DNA of 64,000 nucleotides from Thecamonas trahens ATCC 50062 (taxonomy: Eukaryota > Apusozoa > Apusomonadida > Apusomonadidae), in NCBI RefSeq assembly GCF_000142905.1, contig NW_013657647.1:90957-154956 (forward strand), written 5' to 3'. This document shows, one piece after another, positions 40,101 to 48,629 of this stretch. Under the pieces are notes generated by a model, which searched no databases, was not told where the DNA came from, and was given only the letters and a program-made list of their open reading frames with translations. Both the position numbers and the translations under genes were made by a program. Within the stretch, counting starts at the first letter, position 1; every line of letters starts with the position of its first letter.

Positions 40101-40674
40101 CGGCCCCAGTCTGCCTCGGAACCTGGCTCAAACCCCCACCCGACTTTGCCGGAGGTAGGCGGCTCGACCGTGCCGGTGAGAGGACCGGCGGAGCGACCGG
40201 CGGCGACGAATCGCGAGGATACCCTATGTTGGCGCCACGACTTGCCGATGCCTGGCTGCGGAGGACAGGCGAGACCGAGAGAGAGACCGGCCGAGCATAG
40301 CCAAAGCCGGGGGCAGCTCCGCCCCCGCCATACCCGACATCGCTTTGCTGACCTCTATACGGCGACGAGGTAACGATGCCCGAAGCTTGCTGCGGATACG
40401 GACCATAACCCGCCGCGGCATCCATCCCAGCATAACCATACCCACCCGACCCAGCATAGCTTGTCGCCGGCCTCCCACCGTACGATCCGTCTCCAGCCAT
40501 GCCACTCGCCCCGCCAGCAGCTGCGACAGAGGCTGGACTCTGCAACTTTGCGGCAATTTGGTCAAGACGCGCATGGAGGGAGGTGAGGGAGGCAGAGAGT
40601 TCTGAAGCGGTCTTCCCGCCAGTGCCACTACCACTACCACCCACTCTACCTGTACGTCCTCTGCGACTCGACAT
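34174..40674 (-). CDS. Giant acidic repeat protein with coiled coil and recurring helical modules
   Basis: 2166 residues, single exon, family not recognised. Order: Gly/Ser/Tyr-rich head (1-200), coiled coil (about 205-430), helical modules (about 560-780), a Glu-Ala polymer (about 855-1270), then acidic 35-residue units (DDDVAALLAAADSDSDDAAP) alternating with a roughly 70-residue helical module (AQAALFVSAMGSDESEAAEL to AELVEMLDDLMGAMPGSDA). The module recurs about five or six times. A diverged copy near residue 720 (AQAVEFYRALGSGRTDAVEE) and one at the C-terminus show it is older than the recent duplications. The half-loop NGVVATAELVEML is reminiscent of a decayed EF-hand, which is only inference. 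The strong acidity suggests cation or basic-protein binding. No membrane segment seen. Confidence 0.8.
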   Translation of the reverse strand: MSSRRGRTGRVGGSGSGTGGKTASELSASLTSLHARLDQIAAKLQSPASVAAAGGASGMAGDGSYGGRPATSYAGSGGYGYAGMDAAAGYGPYPQQASGIVTSSPYRGQQSDVGYGGGGAAPGFGYARPVSLSVSPVLRSQASASRGANIGYPRDSSPPVAPPVLSPARSSRLPPAKSGGGLSQVPRQTGAGRRKALTQRPSFGSRVEAPTPRAEVFAAAAPPGRQHRKSRGGSGSGGSSGGSRSVAALTTRVDRLRARIRELEAERERQNVVIESQKESLEAAKSSREDLTALLKRERKLKHTFKERLEELRERSAKASGGNSGGGGGARKVQAGPTVSSSFHALEIKKLKARISELKAALREASSARKGAVVEVGARDVVIDDLMKTNQDLTAQLKHVQELVDGAQGRVALLTAENNRLQEALNSALAFAGAKPISSGTSAAGPIVAHALAVALAEAEAAALVSDDAAGKMAMAAALLEVSGVSAGAAQKRAARLAQANPGLFGTMAAMLGKQAGSSASGSGSLGRIVYEDVLRPALEQGVYVGDVDDVVNEAMDVTDGDGGSETDSSVAEVLHLLDTVDTTLSMEQDKAVRARASALISALDVEDAGSISRAQLVGVLEAMGTENEAAVESAAELCDVADGTRAANHAVVDMLASVAYSADASVLAMVDTKLLELQALGKGRTVTVEGLMREIEEQVSAPGSVNIAQAVEFYRALGSGRTDAVEEARSLRGDDGRVALAHLETSLRQLLSALPRLRKVNVVESLFDAVPAIVGAVDDGSLEAGDGGGSDSAASGDSSDDDEHLATEQVTAEQARKGEEEVAAMMARRRAAADALAESEAERERELEAERAAAKAEAEAAEAEAAALAEAEAAADAEAEAEAAAAAEAEATALAEAEAEAAALAEAEAEAAAMAEAEAAALAEAEAAAAAEAEATALAEAEAEAAAMAEAEAEAAAEAEAAAAAEAEATALAEAEAEAAALAEAEAEAAAMAEAEAAALAEAEAAAAAEAEATALAEAEAEAAALTEAEAAALAEAEAAAAAEAEAAALAEAEAEATAMAEAEATALAEAEAEAAAMAEAEAAALAEAEAAVAAEAEAEAEAEAAVAAEAEAEAEAAALAEAEAAAAAEAEAAALAEAEAAAAAEAEAAALAEAEAEATAMAEAEATALAEAEAEATAMAEAEATALAEAEAEAAAMAEAEAAALAEAEAAALAEAEAEAAAMAEAEAAALAEAEAAAAAEAEAEAEAAALAEAEAAAAAEAEAAALEEGETEAEVEAEGESSDDDVAALLAAADSDYDDASPAPAPASADADAESDGDDDVAALIAAADSDSDDAAPAPAPASADADAESDGDDDVAALLAAADSGSDDGSPKPVANNATLADLPASLSVAQAALFVSAMGSDESEAAELVENGVVATAELVEMLDDLMGAMPGSDARTKVLAAIPAMLAITEAAASADADAKSDGDDDVAALLAAADSDSDDAAPTPVPASADADAESDGDDDVAALLAAADSDSDDAAPTPVPASADADAESDGDDDVAALIAAADSDSDDAAPTPVPASADADAESDGDDDVAALLAAADSDSDDAAPAPAPASADADAESDGDDDVAALLAAADSDSDDAAPAPAPASANADAESDGDDDVAALLAAADSGSDDGSPKPVANNATLADLPASLSVAQAALFVSAMGSDESEAAELVENGVVATAELVEMLDDLMGAMPGSDARTKVLAAIPAMLAITEAAASADADAESDGDNDVAALLAAAGSKSEEDTHASSTVDARPTAFDSTQSGDMAALLATTDSDADVAAAAAALDIDDTTTDSDSMAALLAGADESGDETRMSLDDLPPTLTIAQAALFVTAMGSDPSEATELAENGVVQTAELVEMLDDLIGAMPGSEARDEVRAALPAILDAIDIDTNSDDGALALLAGDSESSDATAAAAAAAVDADETESDSDDDDVAALLAAAGSDSDSDEDGDDVAALLAEGSNSGDDALGATLADLPANLSIAQAALFVSAMGSDESEAAELAEGGVVPTAELVEMLDDFMGAMPDSDARAKVLAAIPAMLALADEPAGEPTVDSIRDRLGGEGAALSIKRAAAFLVALGSAPADAEDEARDNSEDGGVTVPVDELIEMMTDLLPLKADLLDVVHSAMPTVLAAE
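35690..36770 (-). repeat. 105-bp tandem units and an 867-bp offset duplication in the acidic repeat gene
   Basis: Six consecutive units step by 105 bp (phase markers at about 35721, 35826, 35931, 36036, 36141 and 36246), and two more lie at about 36588-36770. The flanking helical module (about 35400-35690) is repeated almost base for base at about 36270-36560, an offset of 867 bp. Near-identity implies recent unequal exchange. Confidence 0.85.
36866..38110 (-). repeat. Coding Glu-Ala polymer, (GCCTCA)-type repeats
   Basis: About 1.2 kb of GCAGCAGCCTCAGCCTC-type words encoding long runs of Glu-Ala with interspersed Ala-Leu and Ala-Met. Predicts one continuous charged helix of about 400 residues. 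Confidence 0.9.
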
Positions 40675-40788
40675 TGATATATACTCTTGAATGTAGTCGA
40701 GTCTATCCCCTCCTCTCCGACACCCTCCTCACTGCGCACTGACCGACCAACCGACTGACTGACCCAACGACCGACCGCACCACCTGAT

Positions 40789-40822
<34 letters not shown>

Positions 40823-41021
40823 TGGATGCACATCGCACTCTGTATACTCTTGCACAAGCGTCTCTATTCTTAGCGTTGGTACGCTGGGATGGTCCAGTGT
40901 CCAGTCCATGAGTTCATGATCAGGACTTGCCCTTTTCACTACACCCACCCAACAGCCCATCCATTCATCCATCATCCATCACATGACCGAGTCGTACCCT
41001 CGGTCTGCCGAGTGACACACA

Positions 41022-41066
<45 letters not shown>

Positions 41067-41146
41067 ACACACACACATACACATACACCTCTCCCCCCCC
41101 CCCCCTCCACACACACACCTCCTACTTGGAAAACACAACAGAAGCC
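40675..41146. promoter_or_regulatory. Divergent promoter region with a 31-base G run and CA microsatellite
   Basis: Between the acidic repeat gene (minus) and UBR7 (plus). Contains G31 at 40791-40821, a CA/TA microsatellite at about 41014-41089, and C13 at 41093-41105 about 42 nt before the UBR7 ATG. Both homopolymers read as poly-C on the strand of the adjacent gene. Confidence 0.6.
41014..41089. repeat. (CA)n microsatellite upstream of UBR7
   Basis: Nearly pure CA run with a few TACA interruptions, ending just before a C13 tract. Confidence 0.95.
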
Positions 41147-42303
41147 ATGTCCGCAGAGCGTGTGCTGTCTGCAACAGAGATTCCGGATTTTGTGCAGGAG
41201 GCCGAGGTAGAGGCAGCCGAGACGTACCCGGACGGGGCGGGAGCATGCTCCCATCCAGAGGGCTATGTCCGCCAGTCTGTCTACGTTTGTTTCACCTGTC
41301 TACCCAATGCAGGAGAATACGGTGGTTTTTGTGAGGCATGCGCTGTCTCCTGTCATACCGATCACGATGTGCGGCCCATCTGGGACCGTAGAGGCTTCCG
41401 ATGCGACTGTGGCACGCCGGCCATGGGCGGCTCAAAGTGCTACGCCTCGGCTGATGCGCCTGGTGAGGCCATCGAGCGGGCAAGCAACCCGTTCAATCGA
41501 TACAACGACAACTTTCGGGAAGTGTACTGCTCTTGCAAGAAGCAGTACGATCCGCAGGCTGAGGAGGACATGCTCCAGTGTCCGTTCTGTGAGGACTGGT
41601 TCCATCTCTCCTGTCTACTGCTCAGCTGGCCAGAAGCCATTCCCAAACCCGATCTCTCACAGCAATTTGCCCGCATCGCCTGTGCTGCATGCACCTCCGA
41701 GTACTACCCGCGCTTCCTCGGCTTTGTTGCCCCGGTTCCCGGCCTGCCTACTCCCAAGCGCGTCGCTAGCGACGACATCGGCCCGTCGGCCAAAAAGGCC
41801 AAGACGTCGACCATCACCTCTCTGGCCACCGGTGCCTCTAGTGGCAATGGCAATGGTGATGAGAGCTCCAGCGTGACGTGCAAGTACGCCGGGACCAAGA
41901 TCGAGCCGCCGCCGCACGGCGTCTTTGCCGCCTGCCGGCCGACTGGCTCTCCCAGCTGTGCACCTGCCGCTCCTGTGTCGAGTTCTACGCAAGCTCGCCC
42001 GCCACCGACTTTTTGCTCAAGGAGAGCGAGGACCAAAGCCCGCTCGAGCCCGAGTCGGACCACCTCGTGCAAATGGATGTGACGTCAATGATGAGGAATG
42101 CCCTCCGCAAGTTTACTGAGACCCTCATGCCAGGTCAGGACGCTGCGCTCACTGTCGCGATCCAGGCCTTTTCCGAGGCCATCCGCAACGCCTTGGCTCC
42201 GTTCGCCGACTCTCAGCAGATCATCACCGAACAGCAGATGCGTACAATCACCGCAGAGGCTGCTTCCGCCGCCCAGGTGGCGCTCGCCGGCTTCCTTAGT
42301 TGA
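41147..42303 (+). CDS. UBR7: UBR7-like protein (UBR box plus PHD finger), with one apparent frameshift
   Basis: About 385 residues if the frame is restored. UBR7 carries a UBR zinc box and a PHD finger and acts on chromatin. In animals it is reported as a histone H2B ubiquitin ligase. UBR box, about 32-100: CSHPEGYVRQSVYVCFTC, then CEACAVSCHTDHDV and RCDCGTPAMGGSKC. PHD-like finger, about 120-185: VYCSCKKQYDPQAEEDMLQC, CEDWFHLSCLL, ACAAC. Frame 1 runs through PHGVFAACRP. The conserved continuation DWLSQLCTCRSCVEFY is in the next frame from about 41945 to the stop at 42303. No intron fits, so a base seems missing between about 41935 and 41945. The start follows a C13 tract and is in good context (GCCATGT). 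Confidence 0.85.
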
Positions 42304-42324
42304 GGTCAACTTCCTCAGTTGAGA

Positions 42325-45300
42325 TTACCAGTCCGAGTCGGTCGCGAGGTCGAGCGGGAGTGCGTCGCCCGAGTCGTCGAGGTCAAGGTCGAGGTCAAGG
42401 TCGAGGCCAAGGTCAAGCGTGGTCTTGCGTGGCTCCTTTCCACCTCCGGGTGCCTCGCTGCCATCGCTTCCGCCAATACCGTCGTCGTCAGAGACGACGG
42501 CGACGTCGTCGTCTTCTCCGGGAATGTCGCTCCAGCCATCCGAACCGGAGCCAACCGCGCGCGGAGTCGACCGCCGGGTCCCGGCTGGCGGCTCCCGCTT
42601 GGGAGGCATCGGACCGGGCATGTAGTCGGACGTTGTGGACGACGCCATGAACGACGAGATAGACGACGAGCTCGAGTTGGGTGTCTCCTCATCTTCGGGC
42701 CGCTCGTCGTTCCGCCGCCGGTACTCGCGGTACCACATGAGGACTTGGGCGAGGTTGAAGATGACAAACACCAGCGGCGGGAGCACAAAGAGCGCCACTG
42801 ACTTTTTGAGGACGAGCGTCAGTAGCGCGCACACAAATGTCCACAGCAGCGACATGTCGAGCCCCATCTGGATGCCGTTGACCGACGGCGTCTTGAACGG
42901 CGGAAAGAAGAGAGTCACAATCGAGAGGGCCAGCGAGCACACAATGCCCAGAAACGCGATGAGGTAGCCAGAAGTCGAGAGGAGAATGACGCTGAGGGTG
43001 AGCGCGACCTTGACCACCAGCAGCACCATGCCAAAGATGTAACCCTCGCGCGACGACTCTAGCGGGTGAGCGTGCTCGAAAAAGGTCATGGCGTCGTCGC
43101 GCCAGTTGAACGGGTTAAGCTTGACCTCGATCGACGAGAGCTCGCCGCCGACTCGCCAGAAGCGAAGCGCCACGACAAAAAGTACAAACCAAGCGCGCCG
43201 CCCACAATCGCCATCGGTGTGTGGCCCGAGCTCCAGCAGACCAAGCTCGTCGGCGTGTCCGGCGAGTTTGCAGTGGCGTCGGCGACCTTGGCGCGGCCGT
43301 CTCCCGGATCACTTACGCAGTCAAACGCGCCCGAGAGCGTCTGGAAGACCGGAAGAAACGCTGTCGATGCGAGGAGGCCCATGATAAACTCAAACGAAAG
43401 CCATCCCATCTTGAGTACCGCCGACCCCGGCCGCATGAACTTGGCCTTTTCAAATTTCTCCTGGACCTGGAACGCGCAGAGGAAGATGCCAGCAAGGACG
43501 GCGGCAACGGCAAAGCGGACCTCAAACGAGTCAAAGATGTCCGTAGTGCCGAGCGCAAGCAGCGCCTGCGTCGCCTTCTTCACCGACTCGTACTCGTCTG
43601 GCCACTTGATCGACGCCGTGAAGGCAAAGCCGACAAGCTGCAGGAACGAGATGATCATAAAGATGACCGATGAGATGAACCGGCAGCACGAGCCGTACCT
43701 ATCCTTAATCCGGGTGATCTGCGACTCTTCGCGGCATTTGCCGCGCGCCACCACCCCGTACCGCCGCCACTGCGAGAGTGAACGGAAACCAATGTACGTC
43801 GAGACCCCGTACAGCGTTCCGCGATCCTCGACCACGGCGTTAACACCCTCGTGGTAGTCGTTAAACTCCGCGACCGGCGAGTCCGAGTCAGTGTCCCACA
43901 CAAAGAGCTTGTTGCTCTTGGCGTCGCGCCCAAGAAGCACCTTGTCCTCGCCGGCAAGCTGCATCCACGCCACAGAGTGTGGCCCGCGGTAAATGCGGAC
44001 CTTTTCTCCGGTAGAAAGCCGGAACGCGTAGATCGACCGGTGACTCCGCTTGCCTTCTGCATACAGCCGGTCGGTCGAAGGCGAGACAAGCATGGATCCG
44101 ATGCTGGCCCGGCCGGGCACCTCGATCTCGCGCGTAAGTTCCAGATTCCGCTCCAAAGAGTACATCCGGATGGTCTTGGCAGCAACAATGAGATAGCCCT
44201 TGGTCGCCACCATCTGCGAAATCGACTCTGGCCGCCAGTACCCGCCTGACGCCTTGACGTGGCCCACAGGCAGCTTAAACCGTCGCTCGCCCGAGTTAAA
44301 GTCAAAGACCAGAATCTTACCCTCGCCGGCGGCAATGACCCACTCGGGATGGGTGGTGGGCACGACCGGCGCCACAAAGTCGGTGGCGTGGAACGGGTAT
44401 GAGAGAACGAGCGAATTGTTGACCCCACTCCCGACGTCGAATCGGTACACACCATCGTGACCGACAAGGAGAAGCTCCTTGGACTCGGCCAGCACGGTGT
44501 AGTCGTCGTTAAAGTAGAGATCGGTGTCGCCATCGTCGATGATCTGCGAGAGCGGTTCAAGCGTCGACAGCTTCCACACCACGTACTTTTCCACGACTGA
44601 GTTGGACGACGACGCCACCAGGAGGTCGGCTTCGGGCACAAGTTTGAGCGTGGAGACAGACGCGCCCATCGGAAGCCGTGCCATCTCGGGAAAGCTGCCG
44701 TGCATGGCATACGCGATGACGTCACGCTCTTCGCCTCCAATCCAGAGCCACCCACGGTCATGGTCGATGGCAACGACGTTGATCGGAAGCCCGATGGACG
44801 AGACATAGGTTAGCAGCATCTCACCGGTGTTCGGTGCGATGGCGCGCGGCGGCGAGTGCCCATTCGTGTTGCCGATGATGACGTAGCCGAGTGGCGAGAG
44901 CGTCGACGCCACCATAGTCAGAGCGGTAAACTCTTCTTCGTTGGTGTACTCGCGCATGCCGTCCTGCAGCACCGTGTGGCTCCACAGCAACGGCGGGGCG
45001 ACGCGGACAACGCCCCCCGACGACGGCGGAGGCACCGCAGCAGCATGCTCGAAGCTCGACGTGCCCGAGCTCGAGCTCGAGTCGGACACCGGCGAAGCAT
45101 CGCGCGCCGGCATCTCGGATGCAGCGCCGGCAACGTCGAACAGGCCCTGGATGTCAAAAGCAAGGACGTACTTGTTGATGGCCACAAACAGGGTATGCAG
45201 CTCAAGACTGAGGACCATGTCCTCGATGAGCTCGTAGCGACCCATGCCTTCGAGCGAAGGCAGGGTGATGATGCGAAGCAGGGTCTCGGACGGCCAGTGC

Positions 45301-46340
45301 CAGACTCGGATCTCCGAGTCGCAAGAGCAGACAACAACCTCGTCATTCTCACCTGTAAAGACAAGGTTCTGGACATCAGCATATGGGAGATCGGGGTGCT
45401 CGTTGATGGCGCCGATGAGCTCGCCAGACTCGACGTCAAAGAACCGGACAAGCGGATCGTCATCGGCAGTGCAGACGGAGAAGACGACCGAGTTGTCGCG
45501 GACAAAGCCGACCGCGTCAATGTCGGCGCCGTGCCCACTCAGGACATGGACCCGTTTGGCCGTCTCCCGGTTGAAGATATAGAGGTTGCGGTCAAAGCAG
45601 CCGGCGGCGACAAGAGTAGGTGAGACCGCCAGACACGACATGCCCTCACGGACCTCGTCCGACTCGTCTGAAGCCGACATCTCGACAGTCAGCGAGCCGC
45701 CGACATACTTGGCAACCTGCTTTCCGGTCCGCATGTTGAAAGCATAGATGGCTGAGTCATCGACGGAACGGCAATCGGAGCCCCAAGCCTGCACAAAGGC
45801 GATGCGAGCCTCAGAGTCGACATGCAGGCTCCGGAGCGTCTTACCGCCCTGAGGCTCGGGCAAAACTTCGATGGTGCGGACCACGAGTCCAGTTTTGAGA
45901 TTCCACGCCTGGAGCTCGTGCCTCTGTGGTTGTAGTGATGGTTGATGGTGGTGATGTTGATGGTGACAGGGGTGGTGGGGGTCATGGTCATGGCCATGTT
46001 CATGGCGGCAGTCAGTGCGGTGATGATGTGATGGTAATGGTGAGTGTAAGCGCGCCAGTTGCTTCCTTTGCAAGGAGACGAGGTCCGGGAAGAAAGGGGG
46101 CGGGCGGGGGAAAGGGGGGAGAGAAGGCAGGGAAGGGAGTGGGGGGCGTACATTGGTGGTGTAGAGAAAGTCATCATCGGCAGCCATGGTGACGAAAGCC
46201 CCCTCGTAGAGCATCAACTCATGGCCTGTGGTGGGGTGGAAGGCAGCTACGCGTGCGTCAATGGCCTGGAAGACAATGTCATCGGTGGCAGCAAGGCTGG
46301 GCAGACGGGGTCGGACATACGTCGTCTTCCGTTCAGCCAT
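42325..46340 (-). CDS. Beta-propeller (WD/PQQ-like) protein with multi-pass membrane C-terminus, one apparent frameshift
   Basis: About 1262 residues. Exon 1 (46152-46340, MAERKTTYVRP) ends DDDFLYTTN. A 228-nt intron (45924-46151, GTACGC to CACAG) leads to RHELQAWNLKTGLVV, completing a blade. Repeated blades (about 10-790) have WD-like phrases: GCFDRNLYIFNRETAK, CSCDSEIRVWHWPSE, GHDGVYRFDVGSG, LLGRDAKSNKLFVWD. Residues from about 805 contain roughly nine hydrophobic helices (FISSVIFMIISFLQLVGFAF, AVAAVLAGIFLCAFQV, FGMVLLVVKVALTLSVILLS and others), then an acidic tail. The frame breaks at a T5 run (A5 on + at 43177-43181): LGLYF must join VVALRFWRVGG, which needs one extra base. I know no named family with this order. 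A large cytosolic sensor on a membrane module is inferred. Confidence 0.7.
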
Positions 46341-46605
46341 GGTCACTCCACAAGCCACTCGTCCTTTCTTCTTGCACAAGATGACGGGGCGGTGTGGTTG
46401 GCCTGTTCTCCTCCCTCCAGCTGTGCAGCAGATGGAGCGAAGCCAAGTGGCGGGAGCAGGGGGGGGGGGGGGAGAGGAACTGTCGCGGTCGAGTGACCAC
46501 GGCCACGCCGCCACACATTGCAACAAACTGGTGACGGCTACGGCTGCAATCTCCGATCCACAGTGGTAGCCAGTCATCCCACTATACATTGTCTACGTGT
46601 AGGTT

Positions 46606-48291
46606 TTAACGCCCCTTGGGCTTGGCCCACTCGTTCGGGTTGCGCTTGCCGTAGCCGATCTTCGACCGGGCGTAACGCTTGGTCTTGGCCTTGGCGCCGG
46701 TAAAGTGCGTCATGACGTCCGGGTCGAGCACCGAGTTCTTCTTGCCCGACCGCTGCCAGTTGATGCCGGTCTTGTGGAGCATGTCCTCACGGAGCACCAT
46801 GTCCTCACCCTTCTTACCGCCCTTGGGCTTGGGGATCGAGTACTTGGTCCCGCGCAAGTTGTAGTTCTTGCGGTAGCCGCCGCGGAGCTTGACCTTGCCG
46901 TTGGCACCGACCTCGATGGCCACCTTGATGAGCGCCTGGTTACCACATGTTCCGCAAAAGATGCGCTCAGCGTTGAGCTCGATGGCGCCACACGCGTGGC
47001 ACCGCTTGCCAAACTGCTTGACCTTGCCGATCGCCATGCCGTCGATAGAGACCAGCCGCAGCCCAAGCTGCAGGATCACGTTCTGCATGGCAAAGTCTGT
47101 GGTGACGACACCGACCTGGCCCGCCAGCGACGACGCGCTTGTCACCGTCCGGTCGCCCATGATGACCTTAAAGTTAGCCGGCGAAATGAAGACGTCAAAA
47201 GGCGAGGTCGGCGCAGTCTTGGTCGCAACCTTGCCCTTGCCCTCGCCCTTGCCCTTGCCCTTGCTCCCGGACTCGGCCTTGGCCTCGTTCTTCGGCTCGG
47301 CTGGCGCGGCTGGCTCGGCCTCGTCTTGATCGTCGGCTTCGACTCCAGCTGCGGGCTTATCCTCGGCGCCCTCGACTGCATCCTCAGCGGGTGCATCAGG
47401 CGCGGCCTCCTTGGCCTCGAGGGCAGCCTTCCTCTCCCTGGCTGCGGCGCGGCGCCGCTGGCGCGCCCGGCGGCGCGCCCGGTTGCGCGCGGTCTTCTTT
47501 GCCTTCCGCTCAGCTTCGGTGCTGACCTGCGCCTTGGCAGCCTTTGAAAGCGAGCCGCGCCACGAAGACTGCGGCTCGGTTTTGAGGTTTGCCGTCCCGT
47601 TAAACTCGTACTCGTACTGCCAGGTAAGCGCAATGACCTTGAGATCCGCGACCGAGAGTGCGGCAAAGTCGCCGGTCTTGCGGGCAAAGTTGGCGACGGC
47701 AGCAACGGCCTCGGCCGACGGCTCGCGTACAACAAGCTCGTCGGGCATGAGGCGCATCTGCTTCCGCGAGTGCCGATCCTTGATTTCCTGCACCACCTCG
47801 GGCACCGTGTAGAAGGTCTTGGCCATGTCACGCAAGTTGGCGCCCTTGATCAGCGCGCCCGAGTCGACCACCAGCCGCTCGAGCAGGTTCTCCTCGCCAG
47901 CAAACGAGACCTTCTTCCCGCCTTGTGCACCCATGCCGTCCACATCCGCACCAGCACCATCCCCACCTTGGACTTCCTCCTCGCCAATGCTGTCCTTGTT
48001 GGCAATATCGCCGTGCATGCCTCCAGGACCCATACCTGGTCCAGCCCACACCAGCGGACCATCCACGGGTTCATCCAAGGCTGCGATCTTTGCCCAGGAG
48101 GAGCCACCGGGAACGACGACTGGGACCGGGTCCACAGGCGTAGGCACGCCTTCTATCTCGACCTCTTCCTCCTCTTCAATATCTACCTGTGTGGCCTCCA
48201 CATTCGGCTCGTACGTCTCTCCCATGGCCGTCACAGGCGTCACCAGCACCGCCACCGTCTCATCTTCCTCGGCGTCAGCAAATCGCGACAT
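46606..48291 (-). CDS. NOB1: NOB1, PIN-domain endonuclease of 18S rRNA maturation
   Basis: 561 residues. NOB1 cuts 20S pre-rRNA at site D to make mature 18S rRNA in cytoplasmic pre-40S particles. The PIN domain begins LVVDSGALIKGANLRDMA (about 143, catalytic Asp in VDSGA), continues FYTVPEVVQEIKDRHSR, and after a long basic/acidic insert resumes VVTTDFAMQNVILQLGL with the second catalytic Asp. A zinc ribbon follows (CHACGAIELN, then FCGTCGN, about 427-448). The end (RYARSKIGYGKRNPNEW) matches the conserved Nob1 tail. The acidic N-terminal extension of about 135 residues and the Arg/Ala-rich insert make it longer than the human protein (about 410). The 46341-46605 interval to the next gene has a G14 run only. 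Confidence 0.93.
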   Translation of the reverse strand: MSRFADAEEDETVAVLVTPVTAMGETYEPNVEATQVDIEEEEEVEIEGVPTPVDPVPVVVPGGSSWAKIAALDEPVDGPLVWAGPGMGPGGMHGDIANKDSIGEEEVQGGDGAGADVDGMGAQGGKKVSFAGEENLLERLVVDSGALIKGANLRDMAKTFYTVPEVVQEIKDRHSRKQMRLMPDELVVREPSAEAVAAVANFARKTGDFAALSVADLKVIALTWQYEYEFNGTANLKTEPQSSWRGSLSKAAKAQVSTEAERKAKKTARNRARRRARQRRRAAARERKAALEAKEAAPDAPAEDAVEGAEDKPAAGVEADDQDEAEPAAPAEPKNEAKAESGSKGKGKGEGKGKVATKTAPTSPFDVFISPANFKVIMGDRTVTSASSLAGQVGVVTTDFAMQNVILQLGLRLVSIDGMAIGKVKQFGKRCHACGAIELNAERIFCGTCGNQALIKVAIEVGANGKVKLRGGYRKNYNLRGTKYSIPKPKGGKKGEDMVLREDMLHKTGINWQRSGKKNSVLDPDVMTHFTGAKAKTKRYARSKIGYGKRNPNEWAKPKGR

Positions 48292-48629
48292 GAATCAACC
48301 CAAACCAATCGAGTCGAATGGATGCACCACCGCCGGCCAACGACTCCGCCGCCCACCGACCGGCCGGCCCACCAACCACCGACCGGCCGGCCCACCAACC
48401 ACCGCCTAGCCCACATCCCTCTCACACCACCCAGCGCCCGAAAAGCAGCGGGGACAAGGTGTGTGTAGAGAGAGGAGGGGGGGGGAGGTTTATGTTCTCG
48501 CCACGCCCACCTGTGACAGAGAGTGGCCAAAAGCCGCCGTTCCCCTTGCCAGGACGGACGGCTCGGCTGCCATCGCCGCTGGCCCGGGTCCGACCGGTAC
48601 GTCGCCCAAGAGCTGCTACGGCTGCTGAT
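48292..48629. other. Divergent spacer between NOB1 and the ankyrin gene
   Basis: Contains CCGGCCGGCCCACCAACCA-type short repeats (48355-48410) and a G9 run at 48477-48485 (C on the NOB1 coding strand). The plus-strand frame is open from 48318, but its Pro-rich start has no coding bias. The ankyrin start is placed at 48630. Confidence 0.5.

Noticed and set aside
41878-42072. Separate small gene formed by the second frame of UBR7
   Set aside because: Its sequence continues the UBR7 family directly, so a frameshift in one gene is the better account.
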